Assembly: GCF_002002885.1 (NCBI RefSeq)
Contig: NZ_CP019510.1
Coordinates: 2,108,001 to 2,172,000, forward strand
Direction of reading: 5' to 3'
Source: Janthinobacterium sp. LM6
Lineage (GTDB): Bacteria; Pseudomonadota; Gammaproteobacteria; Burkholderiales; Burkholderiaceae_D
Length of the DNA: 64,000 nt
Numbering within the stretch: the stretch's first letter is position 1; the number at the start of each line of letters is the position of its first letter. The position numbers and the translations under genes are program-made. The notes beneath the pieces were generated by a model. That model was given only the letters and a program-made list of their open reading frames with translations, did not search any database and was not told the DNA's origin. Shown here in pieces: positions 1 to 8,735 of the stretch.

Positions 1-2673
1 AATGGCTTGCGCGTGCTGCTGTTCCCCGACGCCAGCAAGCCCACTTTGACCACCAACATCGTCTACCAGGTCGGTTCGCGCCATGAAAATTATGGCGAAA
101 CGGGCATGGCCCACTTGCTCGAGCACTTGCTGTTCAAGCCCAGCGCCAATTTCGGCGTCAGGAAGGGCACGAAAACCCCGGTCGAGATCCTGAACTCGAC
201 GGGTGCCCAGTTCAACGGCACCACCTGGTACGACCGCACCAATTACTACGCCACCTTCCCCGCCAACGACGACAACCTGCGCCAGATGCTGGCCATGGAA
301 GCAGACCGCATGGTGAACGCGGCCATCGACCAGAACGACCTGTGGAATCCGAAGACGCAGAAGGGCGAAATGACCGTCGTGCGCAACGAATTCGAAATGG
401 GCGAGAGCGACCCGATCGGCGTGACGAGCGAACGCATCCAGGCCGTCGCCTACGACTGGCACAACTATGGCAAATCGACCATCGGCGCCCGTTCCGACAT
501 CGAACAGGTGAACATTCCCCGCCTGCGCGCGTTTTACCATAAATATTATCAACCGGATAACGCCGTGCTGATGGTGGCGGGCCGCTTCGACGAAGCCAAG
601 GTCTTGAAGCAGATCAATGAGCTGTTCGGCAAGATCCCGAAACCGACGCGCGTGATCGAACCGACCTACACGGCCGAACCGGTGCAGGATGGCGAGCGCG
701 CCGTGACGGTGCGCCGCAGCGGCGGCACGCAGTTCGTCGGCGCCGGCTACCACGTGGCGCCGTCCGGCAACCCGGACGCCGTCGCCATCGAGGTGCTGGG
801 CCACGTGCTGACGGACGCGCCGGCCGGCCGCCTGCACAAGGCGCTGGTGGAAACCAAGCTGGCCAGCAAGATCGAATACAACTCCGTGAGCAATCTGGAG
901 CCCGGTTACAACCTGTTCGGCGCGCTGGTGCCCGTCGATGGCAACCTTGATGCGGCGCAAGCGGCCATGCTGAAAGTGCTGGAAGACTTGAAATCGCAGC
1001 CGGTCACGGACGCGGAAGTGGCGCGCGTGAAACAGCAGCTGAACAAGCAGATCGAACTGGCCACCTCGAACACGGCGAGCCTGACGATTGCCCTGACGGA
1101 ATCGCTGGCGGCCGGCGACTGGCGTTTGTTCTTCCTGCAGCGCGACCAGCTCGACAAGCTGACGACGGCGCAAGTGCAGGCGGCGGCCGAGAAATACCTG
1201 AAGAGCTCGAACCGCACCCTGGGCCGTTTCATCCCGACCGATGCGCCGGACCGCACCGTCGTGCCGGCCTACGCCGACGTGGCGCCGCAACTGGCCGGCT
1301 ACACGGGCCGCGCCGTCGTGGCGCAGGGCGAAGCGTTCGACCCCAGCCCCGACAATATCGAAGCGCGCACCATGCGTTTCACCTTGCCGAACGGTTTGAA
1401 GGGCGCCTTGCTGCCGAAGAAAACCAAGGGCAGCACCGTCAGCGTCGTGCTGAAACTGCAGATCGGCAGCGAAGAGAACTTGCGCGGCAAGGGGCAAGTG
1501 GGCAGCTACACGGCGAATCTGTTGTCGCGCGGCACGGACAAACTGTCGCGCCAGGAAGTGAAGGACAAGTTCGACCAGCTGGGCATGCAGGTGGCGATTT
1601 CGGGCGGCGCCGAGGGCGTCACCGCCATGCTGACGGGCAAGCGCGAGAACTTGCCGGCTGCCATGGACTTGCTGGCGCAAGTGCTGCAAAAGCCGGCCTT
1701 GAACGAGACGGAATTCCTGGAATTGCAGCGCGAGCGCGTCGGCCGCGCGGAGCAGGAGCTGCCTGAGCCGCAACCGCTGGCCGTGAACGCCTTCCGCCGC
1801 CTGCTCGACGCCACGCCGGAAGGCCATGTGCGCCACGTGGCCACCTTGCCGGCCGAGCTGGCGCAATGGAAAGCCATCCAAGTTGCCGACGTGAAAGCCT
1901 TCCATGGCGCCTACTATGGCGCGTCGAACGCGACTTTCGCTGCCGTGGGCGACTTCGACCCGGCCGCCCTGAAGGCGCAAGTGGCCAGCCTGTACGGCAG
2001 CTGGAAGGCGCAGCAGCCGTATGTGCGCATTCCTGACGCCGTCAAGCCCGTCAGCGGCGAGAAAGTCAAATTGGAAACGCCGGACAAGGCGAACAGTGTG
2101 CTGTTCGCCATCCAGCCGATCCCTCTCAAGGATGACGCCGCCAACTATCCCGCCTTGCTGATCGCCAATCACATGCTCGGCGGCGGCGCCTTGCGCAGCC
2201 GCCTGGCCGACCGCATCCGCCAGAAGGAAGGCCTGTCGTACGGCGTCGGCTCGCAAGTGAGCATTCCATCGCGCGAACCGGCCGGTTACTGGATGGCGTA
2301 TGCCATCAGCGCGCCGCAAAACACGGTCAAGGTGGAAGCGGCCCTGCGCGAGGAAATCGCCAAGGTGCTGGCCGACGGTTTCACGCAAGACGAATTGACG
2401 GAAGCGAAAAAGGGCTGGCTGCAGTCGGAAGAAGTGGAGCGCACGCAGGATGCGGGCCTGGCGCGCGAACTGGCCGGCTATCTGGCGCAAGACCGCACCA
2501 TGGCGTACAACAAGGACCTGGAAGCGAAAGTGGCCGCCTTGACCCTGGCGCAAGTGAACCAGGGCTTGCGCGACTACCTGAAGCCATCGGCCGTGTCGAT
2601 CGTGACGGCGGGCGACTTCGCCAAGGTGGCGAAAGAGGGCGAAAGCGGCGCCAAGGCAACGACGTCGAAATAA
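1..2673 (+). CDS. M16 family zinc metallopeptidase, 5' end missing
   Basis: This is a pitrilysin/insulinase-type (M16) protease that begins before the window; the frame is open from base 1. The inverted zinc motif HLLEH is at 112-126, in the N-terminal catalytic half. A second M16-like half follows from about codon 460 and carries the Arg/Tyr-containing segment RQKEGLSYGVGS, which in this family helps bind substrate. The tandem two-half layout matches pitrilysin-like proteins that act in the periplasm. The signal peptide would lie left of the window and cannot be checked. The gene ends just before a bidirectional terminator and converges on an OmpA lipoprotein gene. The family call is firm; the substrate is unknown. 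Confidence 0.93.
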   Translation, partial: NGLRVLLFPDASKPTLTTNIVYQVGSRHENYGETGMAHLLEHLLFKPSANFGVRKGTKTPVEILNSTGAQFNGTTWYDRTNYYATFPANDDNLRQMLAMEADRMVNAAIDQNDLWNPKTQKGEMTVVRNEFEMGESDPIGVTSERIQAVAYDWHNYGKSTIGARSDIEQVNIPRLRAFYHKYYQPDNAVLMVAGRFDEAKVLKQINELFGKIPKPTRVIEPTYTAEPVQDGERAVTVRRSGGTQFVGAGYHVAPSGNPDAVAIEVLGHVLTDAPAGRLHKALVETKLASKIEYNSVSNLEPGYNLFGALVPVDGNLDAAQAAMLKVLEDLKSQPVTDAEVARVKQQLNKQIELATSNTASLTIALTESLAAGDWRLFFLQRDQLDKLTTAQVQAAAEKYLKSSNRTLGRFIPTDAPDRTVVPAYADVAPQLAGYTGRAVVAQGEAFDPSPDNIEARTMRFTLPNGLKGALLPKKTKGSTVSVVLKLQIGSEENLRGKGQVGSYTANLLSRGTDKLSRQEVKDKFDQLGMQVAISGGAEGVTAMLTGKRENLPAAMDLLAQVLQKPALNETEFLELQRERVGRAEQELPEPQPLAVNAFRRLLDATPEGHVRHVATLPAELAQWKAIQVADVKAFHGAYYGASNATFAAVGDFDPAALKAQVASLYGSWKAQQPYVRIPDAVKPVSGEKVKLETPDKANSVLFAIQPIPLKDDAANYPALLIANHMLGGGALRSRLADRIRQKEGLSYGVGSQVSIPSREPAGYWMAYAISAPQNTVKVEAALREEIAKVLADGFTQDELTEAKKGWLQSEEVERTQDAGLARELAGYLAQDRTMAYNKDLEAKVAALTLAQVNQGLRDYLKPSAVSIVTAGDFAKVAKEGESGAKATTSK

Positions 2674-2690
2674 GCTGTTTTAGATGAAAA

Positions 2691-2726
2691 AAACCCGCTG
2701 GCAATGTAATGGCCAGCGGGTTTTTT
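2691..2726. terminator. Bidirectional intrinsic terminator
   Basis: A 9-bp perfect stem (CCCGCTGGC at 2694-2702, GCCAGCGGG at 2712-2720) is flanked by A-runs on the left and a T-run on the right. It can stop transcription from both the M16 gene and the convergent OmpA lipoprotein gene. Confidence 0.9.
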
Positions 2727-2742
2727 ATTGATGCGAGTCAAC

Positions 2743-3426
2743 TTAGCGCGGTGCTAATTCCGCGACGTAAATTTCCACGCGGCGATTGCGTGCGCGTCCC
2801 GAGGCATCCGCATTCGAGGCGATCGGCTCACGGGCGCCGCGGCCTTCCGTGACGACGCGCGTCGGCGAAACGCCGCGCATGGACAGGTAGTCGCGCGTGT
2901 GGGCCGCGCGTTCCACCGACAGCGGTTCATTGATGGAATCGCTGCCCGTGCTGTCCGTATGGCCGATGATGCTGACCGTGGTGTTCGGGTTTTCATTCAG
3001 GGTGGCGGCGAAGCGGTCGAGAATCGGGCGGAAGTTGCCCTTGATGTCGGCGCGGTTGGTGTCGAAGGAAATGTCGCTTGGAATTTCCATTTTCAGGCGG
3101 TTATCGGCCGTTTGCGATACTTGCACACCAGTACCCTGTGTCGCCTGTTCCATCGCGCGCTTCTGGTTTTCCATGCGGTTCGACCAGATATTGCCGACCA
3201 CGGCGCCAGCTGCGGCACCGATCAGGGCGCCGCCGGCCGTGCGGCCGCTGCTGCCGCCACCGGTGGTGCCGCCGATCAAGGCGCCCAGGCCTGCGCCGAT
3301 GCCGGCGCCCGTGGCCGTGCCACGTTGCGTCGAGGACATGTCCGCGCAGCCGGTGGCGGCCAATGCGATCACCAGCATGCCGATCAGGGATTTGGCGCCA
3401 GGGCCTTTTTTGAATGTTTCTTTCAT
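2743..3426 (-). CDS. OmpA-family lipoprotein with glycine-zipper segment
   Basis: A 227-residue outer-membrane lipoprotein. The signal peptide ends in a lipobox (LAATGC, Cys near residue 27). A Gly/Ala-rich glycine-zipper segment (about 40-80) follows, then a C-terminal OmpA/MotB peptidoglycan-binding domain with the typical IIGHTDSTG and NRRVEIYV segments. The layout matches YiaD-type proteins, which link outer membrane and peptidoglycan. An AAGGAGAAAA Shine-Dalgarno lies before the ATG. It is one of several glycine-zipper proteins in this region. Its upstream region contains a CGTACA half-site but no full copy of the TGTACG palindrome. Confidence 0.9.
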   Translation of the reverse strand: MKETFKKGPGAKSLIGMLVIALAATGCADMSSTQRGTATGAGIGAGLGALIGGTTGGGSSGRTAGGALIGAAAGAVVGNIWSNRMENQKRAMEQATQGTGVQVSQTADNRLKMEIPSDISFDTNRADIKGNFRPILDRFAATLNENPNTTVSIIGHTDSTGSDSINEPLSVERAAHTRDYLSMRGVSPTRVVTEGRGAREPIASNADASGRARNRRVEIYVAELAPR

Positions 3427-3602
3427 GGATTTTCTCCTTGTTTTGTTATGGGGACATACCCAGGACTACCCGTACACGTTACTGCAAAACGACGCCGCTT
3501 GCCAGTGCGCGCACGCCGTAGGAACAATACGGCAAAAGGCGGCGCCCGTTTGCACGCGCGCCGCTCTTGTCAGACCAGGCTAAGCGCCTGGGCTAGCCTA
3601 GG

Positions 3603-3749
3603 CTATAAGCCGCGCCCGCTGATCAGGCGCAGCAGCACCATGATCACGGCGACCACCAGCAGGATGTGAATGAAGCCGCCAATGGTATAGGAAGTTACCA
3701 GGCCCAGCAGCCAAAGAATGATGAGTACGACGGCGATTGTATACAGCAT
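3603..3749 (-). CDS. 48-residue hydrophobic membrane protein (lmo0937-like)
   Basis: A 48-residue protein that is almost entirely two membrane segments, with an Arg-Leu-Ile-Ser-Gly-Arg-Gly-Leu tail. It resembles the lmo0937 family of tiny membrane proteins, whose function is unknown. The ATG at 3749 is chosen because a GGAGG ribosome site lies 8 bases upstream; a longer in-frame version has no such site. A perfect TGTACG-N4-CGTACA palindrome lies about 160 bases upstream, so it may belong to the proposed envelope-stress regulon. Confidence 0.75.
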   Translation of the reverse strand: MLYTIAVVLIILWLLGLVTSYTIGGFIHILLVVAVIMVLLRLISGRGL

Positions 3750-3904
3750 GATGTGTCCTCCGAGAGTAATGTATGGATGACGGCGACTGCGGTGGCCTTG
3801 CAGGCGCTGGCGCATGGCGCCGTCATCGGTTCTTGTCATTGCGCGGCGACCGGGTCGCAACGCTGATGCCATGACTAAGTGTCTACTTTGTTTCCCTTGT
3901 GTTC

Positions 3905-3920
3905 TGTACGCTGTCGTACA
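3905..3920. promoter_or_regulatory. Palindromic operator candidate, copy 1
   Basis: TGTACG-CTGT-CGTACA, a perfect inverted repeat with a 4-base spacer. It is upstream of the 48-residue membrane protein gene (start 3749) and matches five other copies in the window in sequence and spacing. Confidence 0.6.
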
Positions 3921-3930
3921 CAAGTCTCAA

Positions 3931-4173
3931 CTATCGTGAGTGGTCGGCATGTTCATCGGCCATGCCCGGCACCCATGCCAGCATGCCGGCCATGCCGACT
4001 GCGCCCGCCAGGCAGCTGACCATGCCGCCCGTCAGCAGCAGCATCACGCCGAATACGGGGCTGCCCGCCGGCGGCGCCAGGTCCAGCGCGCAGAAGCCCA
4101 GCGCGGTGGCCAGCAAGCCGCCGCCGATAAAGCCCAGCCAGATCCTGTTGCTGCCTGTCTTGTCGTCTTCCAT
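3931..4173 (-). CDS. Small inner-membrane protein, unknown function
   Basis: An 80-residue protein with two predicted membrane helices (about 11-31 and 40-70) and a His-rich acidic C-terminal end (ADEHADHSR). I do not recognise the family. The ATG at 4173 is chosen because AAGGAG lies 7 bases upstream; a longer frame to 4305 runs through the operator and has no ribosome site. An operator-like palindrome (4240-4255) is centred about 75 bases before the start. Confidence 0.65.
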   Translation of the reverse strand: MEDDKTGSNRIWLGFIGGGLLATALGFCALDLAPPAGSPVFGVMLLLTGGMVSCLAGAVGMAGMLAWVPGMADEHADHSR

Positions 4174-4239
4174 GGCGTCTCCTTTGACATTCCGTTGAAC
4201 TTTCCTGAATGCATCATCTCGCGGGATGGCAAGCTCATC

Positions 4240-4255
4240 TGTACGCCAGCGAACA
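4240..4255. promoter_or_regulatory. Palindromic operator candidate, copy 2
   Basis: TGTACG-CCAG-CGAACA, one mismatch from the perfect palindrome. It lies about 75 bases upstream of the 80-residue membrane protein gene on the minus strand. Confidence 0.5.
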
Positions 4256-4260
4256 TTGCC

Positions 4261-4289
4261 AAAAAGAAAACGCCCGGACAGGCCGGGCG
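4261..4289 (-). terminator. Intrinsic terminator of the glycine-zipper gene
   Basis: Read on the minus strand, a CGCCCGG/CCGGGCG stem (4271-4277 with 4283-4289) is followed by TTTTCTTTTT, about 50 bases past the stop codon of the gene at 4338-4991. Confidence 0.85.
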
Positions 4290-4337
4290 TGTGTTTAATT
4301 TGCAACTAATCGCGGCAGCGGTGCCGCCGCGGTTCGC

Positions 4338-4991
4338 TTAGCCCATGGCGCGCAAGCCGCCGTTGACGACGCGCACGCGGTCGCCCTGGCGCCAGTTCGG
4401 CGCGGCGCTCTGGTGCACGGTGCGCGTCTTGCCGTTATCGAGGCGCACGACGATGTTGTAGCTGCGCGTGGCGCGCACGCTGCCTTCGATCTGGTTGCCG
4501 GCCACGGCGCCGCCGACGGCGCCCAGCACGGTGGCCAGTTGCTTGCCGTGGCCGCCGCCCACCTGGTTGCCCAGCAAGCCGCCGACGACGGCGCCGCCGG
4601 CCGCGCCCACGCCGCTGCCTTCGGCGCGCGTATTGACTTCATGGATGGCTTCGATCACGCCGCAATTGGCGCACACCTGCGGCGCCGGAGCGGCCGCGTA
4701 TTGTGGCTGCGGCTGCGGCTGGCGCACGGGTTGCTGCTGCTGCTGCTGCTGCTGCTGCGGTGGCAGGGCGGCTAGCGGCAAGGCGCCGGCAGGCTGCAGG
4801 TTCGCTGGCGGCTGGTTCGCCTGCAGGTTGGCCATTTGCTCGGCCGAGGTGCTGGCCGCCAGCGGCTGGGTATCGCCCTGGGAGGAAGGCAGCCAGCCCA
4901 TCAGGGCAGCCGTGCCCACGCCGCAAAACAGCAGGACGGCGACGGCGGCGGCAAGCACCAGCGGATGGAGGGATTTGGTGGTGGTAGTCAT
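4338..4991 (-). CDS. Membrane-anchored glycine-zipper 2TM domain protein with poly-Gln tract
   Basis: A 217-residue protein. One N-terminal membrane helix (about 10-32) is followed by a Gln/Pro-rich linker with nine consecutive Gln, then a glycine-zipper 2TM domain (GAAGGAVVGGLLGNQVGGG) of the Rickettsia 17-kDa antigen type, and a small basic C-terminal beta domain. Such proteins sit in the envelope; their exact role is unclear. The ATG at 4991 has AAGGAG upstream; the upstream in-frame extension lacks signal-like sequence. The Gln tract is coded by a CTG-type microsatellite (about 4732-4757), so its length may vary between strains. An operator palindrome lies about 108 bases upstream, shared with the divergent Crp/Fnr-type gene. 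Confidence 0.85.
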   Translation of the reverse strand: MTTTTKSLHPLVLAAAVAVLLFCGVGTAALMGWLPSSQGDTQPLAASTSAEQMANLQANQPPANLQPAGALPLAALPPQQQQQQQQQPVRQPQPQPQYAAAPAPQVCANCGVIEAIHEVNTRAEGSGVGAAGGAVVGGLLGNQVGGGHGKQLATVLGAVGGAVAGNQIEGSVRATRSYNIVVRLDNGKTRTVHQSAAPNWRQGDRVRVVNGGLRAMG

Positions 4992-5091
4992 GGAAGGCTC
5001 CTTGGTTTTTTTAAAATAATCAAAAGGGTAGTGCGTGTTCTGCGTGTTATGTGCGTCTGTTGCCAGTGTGCTGTGCCGCTTGCCCCGCTTC

Positions 5092-5107
5092 CGTGCGTCA
5101 CCGTACA
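5092..5107. promoter_or_regulatory. Palindromic operator candidate, copy 3, between glycine-zipper and Crp/Fnr genes
   Basis: On the plus strand CGTGCG-TCAC-CGTACA, which on the minus strand is TGTACG-GTGA-CGCACG. It is centred about 79 bases before the Crp/Fnr-type start and 108 before the divergent glycine-zipper start, a position that would suit both autoregulation and control of the neighbour. Confidence 0.55.
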
Positions 5108-5177
5108 TACAGGGCCGGTACTGCACCGTAGGCTAGGTAAAAATTATGTCGAGTTGTAACGACACCGAGGAAAAGCA

Positions 5178-5954
5178 ATGCCACCAACGACTGCCAGCAT
5201 GACCCTGCCCCGCGATGCAGGCCGATCCGGCCTGGGTTCGCCCGTGGGGGCGCCGGACGCCGGCAACCGCTTGCTGGCCAGCCTGCCCGAGCACGACTTG
5301 CGGCACCTGACGGCGCTGTTCGATAGCGTCACGGTCGAGGTGGGCGAGGTGCTGTACGAACCGGGCCAGCCTATCGGCCACATCTATTTCCCCGGCGATT
5401 GCCTGATCTCGCTGCTGGCCGTGGCGGAAGGCCGGATGACCCTGGAAGTGGGCTCCGTCGGCCGCGAAGGCGTGCTGGGCGCGTCCGTCGCGCTCGGTCA
5501 TGACCTGGCGCAAGTGCGTGCCGTGGTGCAACGTTCCGGTACGGCCAGCCGCATCGCGCGCGCGGAGTTCTGCGCCGAGTTCGCCCAGCTCGAATCCCTG
5601 CAGCGCTTGCTGTACCGCTACACGGACACCTTGCTGGCGCAAGCCATCCAGATTGCCGTGTGCAGCCGCTTCCACGTACTCGAGGCGCGCCTGGCCCGTT
5701 CGCTGCTGATCACGCGCGACCGCCTGCAGTCCGAAAAATTTCATCTCACGCATGAATTTCTTGCCCACACCCTAGGCGTGCGGCGGGTTGGCGTGACCAA
5801 GGCGGCCAGCGCGCTGCAACAGCAAAAACTCATCACCTACAGCCGCGGCAATATCGAAATCCTCGATTCGGCCGGCCTGGAAGCCGTGTCCTGCCGCTGC
5901 TACGAGCTGGTCAAGGATAGCGGCGCCATCGGCATGGCCAACGTCTTCGTTTAA
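5178..5954 (+). CDS. Crp/Fnr-family transcriptional regulator
   Basis: A 258-residue cytoplasmic DNA-binding protein. An N-terminal cyclic-nucleotide-binding-type beta barrel (about 30-150, including EPGQPIGHIYFPGDCLISLL) is followed by a helix-turn-helix of the Crp type (about 185-240, LTHEFLAHTLGVRRVGVTKAASAL). No Fnr-like cluster of Cys residues is seen, so an iron-sulfur sensor is unlikely; the effector is unknown. GAGGAAAA precedes the ATG. It is transcribed divergently from a glycine-zipper gene, with an operator palindrome between them. I infer that it may be the regulator that reads the TGTACG palindromes in this window. Confidence 0.88.
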   Translation: MPPTTASMTLPRDAGRSGLGSPVGAPDAGNRLLASLPEHDLRHLTALFDSVTVEVGEVLYEPGQPIGHIYFPGDCLISLLAVAEGRMTLEVGSVGREGVLGASVALGHDLAQVRAVVQRSGTASRIARAEFCAEFAQLESLQRLLYRYTDTLLAQAIQIAVCSRFHVLEARLARSLLITRDRLQSEKFHLTHEFLAHTLGVRRVGVTKAASALQQQKLITYSRGNIEILDSAGLEAVSCRCYELVKDSGAIGMANVFV

Positions 5955-6000
5955 TTTCCTCGGAATAACTTTTCAATGTCGTCAACGCACGCCGGACGCA

Positions 6001-6040
6001 AAAAAGCGGGGCGGACGCCTGCGCGCCCACCCCGCTTTTT
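6001..6040. terminator. Bidirectional intrinsic terminator
   Basis: AAAAAGCGGGG (6001-6011) pairs with CCCCGCTTTTT (6030-6040). It separates the convergent Crp/Fnr-type gene and the OsmB-like lipoprotein gene. Confidence 0.9.
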
Positions 6041-6050
6041 CGATTAACGA

Positions 6051-6269
6051 TTACTTCGGCTTGACCTGGTTGCCGATCACGCCGCCGACGGCGGCGCCGC
6101 CGACTGCGCCGATGGCGCTGCCGCCCGTCAGCACGGAGCCGGCAACGGCACCGACACCGGCGCCGATGGCGGTGTTTTTATCCTGGCCGGACATGTTGGC
6201 GCAAGCCGTCAAGCTCAGCAGCAGGGCGGCAACGGAAGTGGTAGCGGCGATTTTTTTAATGATTTGCAT
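6051..6269 (-). CDS. OsmB-like glycine-zipper lipoprotein
   Basis: A 72-residue lipoprotein with a lipobox (LSLTAC, Cys23) followed by a dense glycine zipper (GAGVGAVAGSVLTGGSAIGAV). Length and layout match osmotically inducible lipoprotein B of enterobacteria, an outer-membrane protein of unclear function. A GGAGAA ribosome site precedes the ATG. The upstream 180 bases hold no copy of the TGTACG palindrome, so it may be controlled separately from the other glycine-zipper genes here. Confidence 0.85.
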   Translation of the reverse strand: MQIIKKIAATTSVAALLLSLTACANMSGQDKNTAIGAGVGAVAGSVLTGGSAIGAVGGAAVGGVIGNQVKPK

Positions 6270-6446
6270 GATAGTTCTCCTATGAATTCGGACCTCGTGG
6301 CGCCGGCATGGTATGGGCCGGTGGGACTTCGTATCGCCACGTCTTGGGTGTTTCAGGCACGATCACAGAATAGAATTGTGGCAAGGCAGGGTCTGTTCGG
6401 CAACGCACATAGGGGTGTAACAATTGTAAAAGCACACACGCCGCGC

Positions 6447-8483
6447 TCAGCGTGCCTTGCGCACGGGCTTGCCAGGCTTGGGCGCCACCGGTTTCACGCG
6501 CGCCTGGGCCAGCAGGGCCGCGCATTCGCTGTCCTCGACGGGGCCGGTATTGACCAGCGGCAGCAGCGCCGCCACGGGCGCCACCACGGCCAGCGCCAGT
6601 GCGCCGCCGGCGCGCAGGGCCAGCACGCCCTTGTCGACGCTCACGTCGGGCTTGCTGAAAGTGCCGTGCACATACAGGGGCGAGCGCAGCGAAAAGATGC
6701 GCAGGCCCTTGCTGTCCGGCCGCAGGGTCAGATCCAGCCGTTCATCGGCCAGGTTCACCGTGCCGTCGATATTCAGGATGGCGTCATCCGTGTCGACGAT
6801 GAACTGGCGCGTGCGCATCAGCCCCTTGGTGACGGCGAAATCGGCGGCCATGCAGTTCAGCCTGACCTGCTTGTCGCCGGACAGTTTGGCCAGCACGACA
6901 CTGCCGATATTCAAGCCCATTTCTTCCAGCAGCAGCTTGCTGATGCTGCCCCGGTTGATCAGCGCGCGCACTTCGCCGTTCGAGCTGCCCAGCAGGGTGG
7001 CGACGGAATTGCCCGTGGCCGACAGCGATGCATCGCCATTGATTTCGCCCACGCTCGCTTGCAGGGCCGGCAGGCGGGGAAACAGTTGCTGGATGTGCAG
7101 ATGGCGGGCGCTGGCCTTGAGTTCGGCCGCGATGCCGTTGGCGATGACCTTGCCGCTGCCGTCGAGCTTGATCTGCGACGTCAGGGTGCCGCCCGCCACG
7201 TTGAAGTTGAGCGGCGCCAGGGACAGCACGCCGTCCGTCAGCACCACATGCGTGTCGAGCTTGCTGATCGGCAATTCGGCATCGCGCGTGATCTTGTCGG
7301 CCGTGTAGCGCACGTCGGCGTCCAGGCTGGTCCAGCGCTCCGTCTTGAAGGTTTCCACCGGCAAGACCCGGCCGGCCGGCTGCGTCGACGGCACGCCCCG
7401 TTCCTTCTTGCTGGCGCTGGAATCGGCGCCCACCAGCGGACCCAGGTCGGAAAATTGCAGCAGGCGCGAATGGACTTCACCCGTCAGGCGCTTGCGCGGC
7501 GTGCTGGCGGAAAAGGCCAGCTTGCCTTGGATGTCGCTGGAACCCACCTTGCCGCTGAACTGGTCGTACACCCATTCGCCGCCGCGCGGCGCCAGGGTGC
7601 CCGTCAAATGGCCTTCCGTGCTGAAGTGCGGCGTTTCCGGCAGCAGCACGCCCGTCAACGGATACAGGCGCGCCATGCTGGGCCCGGATAGTTTCAGGCG
7701 CACGTCGAGCGCGGCCAGGTCTGTCGGGCGGGTCAGGGTGCCTTCGATGGCCACGCTGCTGCCGCTCGCGCGCATGTCGGCCTGGATGGGGAAGGGCGTG
7801 CCTTGCCGCTGCAGCGACAGCACGCCGCCCGCCTTGCCGCCGCCCTTGACGGTTTCGCCGCGGTAAGTACCGGACAGTGTCCAGGCGATGCCGTAGCGCG
7901 CATCGTCCGCGATGGTGTCGACATCGGCGCGCATCGCCGTCTTGCTGACGCCATCGTCCAGGGTTACGGTGCCCTTGCTGAAGACCACGCTTTGCAGTTC
8001 CAGCTGCCATGGCGATGGCTGGTCCTGCTTGTCGAAGGTCCAGTTGTTCTTGCCATCCTTGCTGCGCAGCAAGCGCACCTGCGGCGTGTCGAAGCGCAAT
8101 TGCGGGATGATGATTTTCTTGTCCAGCAGGGCCAGCGGATTGAGCGAGAACGCCAGCTGGCTCACGCTGGCCAGCTGCGCCTGCTCACCCGTGTCCGCCA
8201 TGGCGTTCGGGTTGCCCAGGCGCACGTCCTTTGCCTGCAGGTGCGGCCAGGGCAGGTAGTCGCGCCAGGTTTTTTGCCCCGCGGTGGTTGGCTGCTGCCA
8301 CGTCAGCGCCAGGTCGCCCTCGATGGCAAACGGCCGCCCCAGCGCGTCGCTGGCGCGCGCATTGAGCCAGGGCTTGGCGCGGTTCCAGTCCATGTTCAGC
8401 AGGACGACGGCGGCCGTGACGGGCAGGGCGATCAGCACGGCGGTGCTGGCGAGGGCGATTTTTTGACGGCGAGACAGTTGCAT
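6447..8483 (-). CDS. AsmA-family protein
   Basis: A 678-residue protein with one N-terminal membrane anchor (about 10-31) and a long periplasmic region. It has an AsmA N-terminal domain and, near the C-terminus, the AsmA C-terminal domain (about 470-610, including NRGSISKLLLEEMGLNIGS). AsmA-like proteins belong to a family of bridge-like lipid carriers between inner and outer membrane. The last 60 residues have a second hydrophobic stretch and a basic Pro/Lys tail (KPVAPKPGKPVRKAR). It is a single-gene unit, with about 250 bases of spacer to the divergent DUF4398 gene. Confidence 0.88.
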   Translation of the reverse strand: MQLSRRQKIALASTAVLIALPVTAAVVLLNMDWNRAKPWLNARASDALGRPFAIEGDLALTWQQPTTAGQKTWRDYLPWPHLQAKDVRLGNPNAMADTGEQAQLASVSQLAFSLNPLALLDKKIIIPQLRFDTPQVRLLRSKDGKNNWTFDKQDQPSPWQLELQSVVFSKGTVTLDDGVSKTAMRADVDTIADDARYGIAWTLSGTYRGETVKGGGKAGGVLSLQRQGTPFPIQADMRASGSSVAIEGTLTRPTDLAALDVRLKLSGPSMARLYPLTGVLLPETPHFSTEGHLTGTLAPRGGEWVYDQFSGKVGSSDIQGKLAFSASTPRKRLTGEVHSRLLQFSDLGPLVGADSSASKKERGVPSTQPAGRVLPVETFKTERWTSLDADVRYTADKITRDAELPISKLDTHVVLTDGVLSLAPLNFNVAGGTLTSQIKLDGSGKVIANGIAAELKASARHLHIQQLFPRLPALQASVGEINGDASLSATGNSVATLLGSSNGEVRALINRGSISKLLLEEMGLNIGSVVLAKLSGDKQVRLNCMAADFAVTKGLMRTRQFIVDTDDAILNIDGTVNLADERLDLTLRPDSKGLRIFSLRSPLYVHGTFSKPDVSVDKGVLALRAGGALALAVVAPVAALLPLVNTGPVEDSECAALLAQARVKPVAPKPGKPVRKAR

Positions 8484-8735
8484 GGGCGACGATTCTTTCT
8501 GGACAAGTATTCACGATGCTACAGGAATCGCTGTCAAGCCGGGCCCGTTTCTCGCTTTTGCGGCCCGGCGCGTGCGCTGGCGCACGTTGCCCATGCAAGT
8601 ATTGTCGATTTCCTACTCTATGTGCGGCACCGAACGGATATGCAGGGAGCCGGGGCCTATAACGTCATACATCAAACGCAGTTCCTGATTCGTTCCATCT
8701 GTTACACATCAATCACATTCTCCAGGAGAAGAAAA

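Noticed and set aside
1..2673. M16 gene as a pseudogene because it lacks a start
   Set aside because: The frame is open from the window edge, and the zinc motif and both halves are intact; the missing 5' end is due to the window.
4732..4757. CTG repeat as a CRISPR-like or satellite array
   Set aside because: It is a simple in-frame Gln-codon tract inside a gene, with no spacers.
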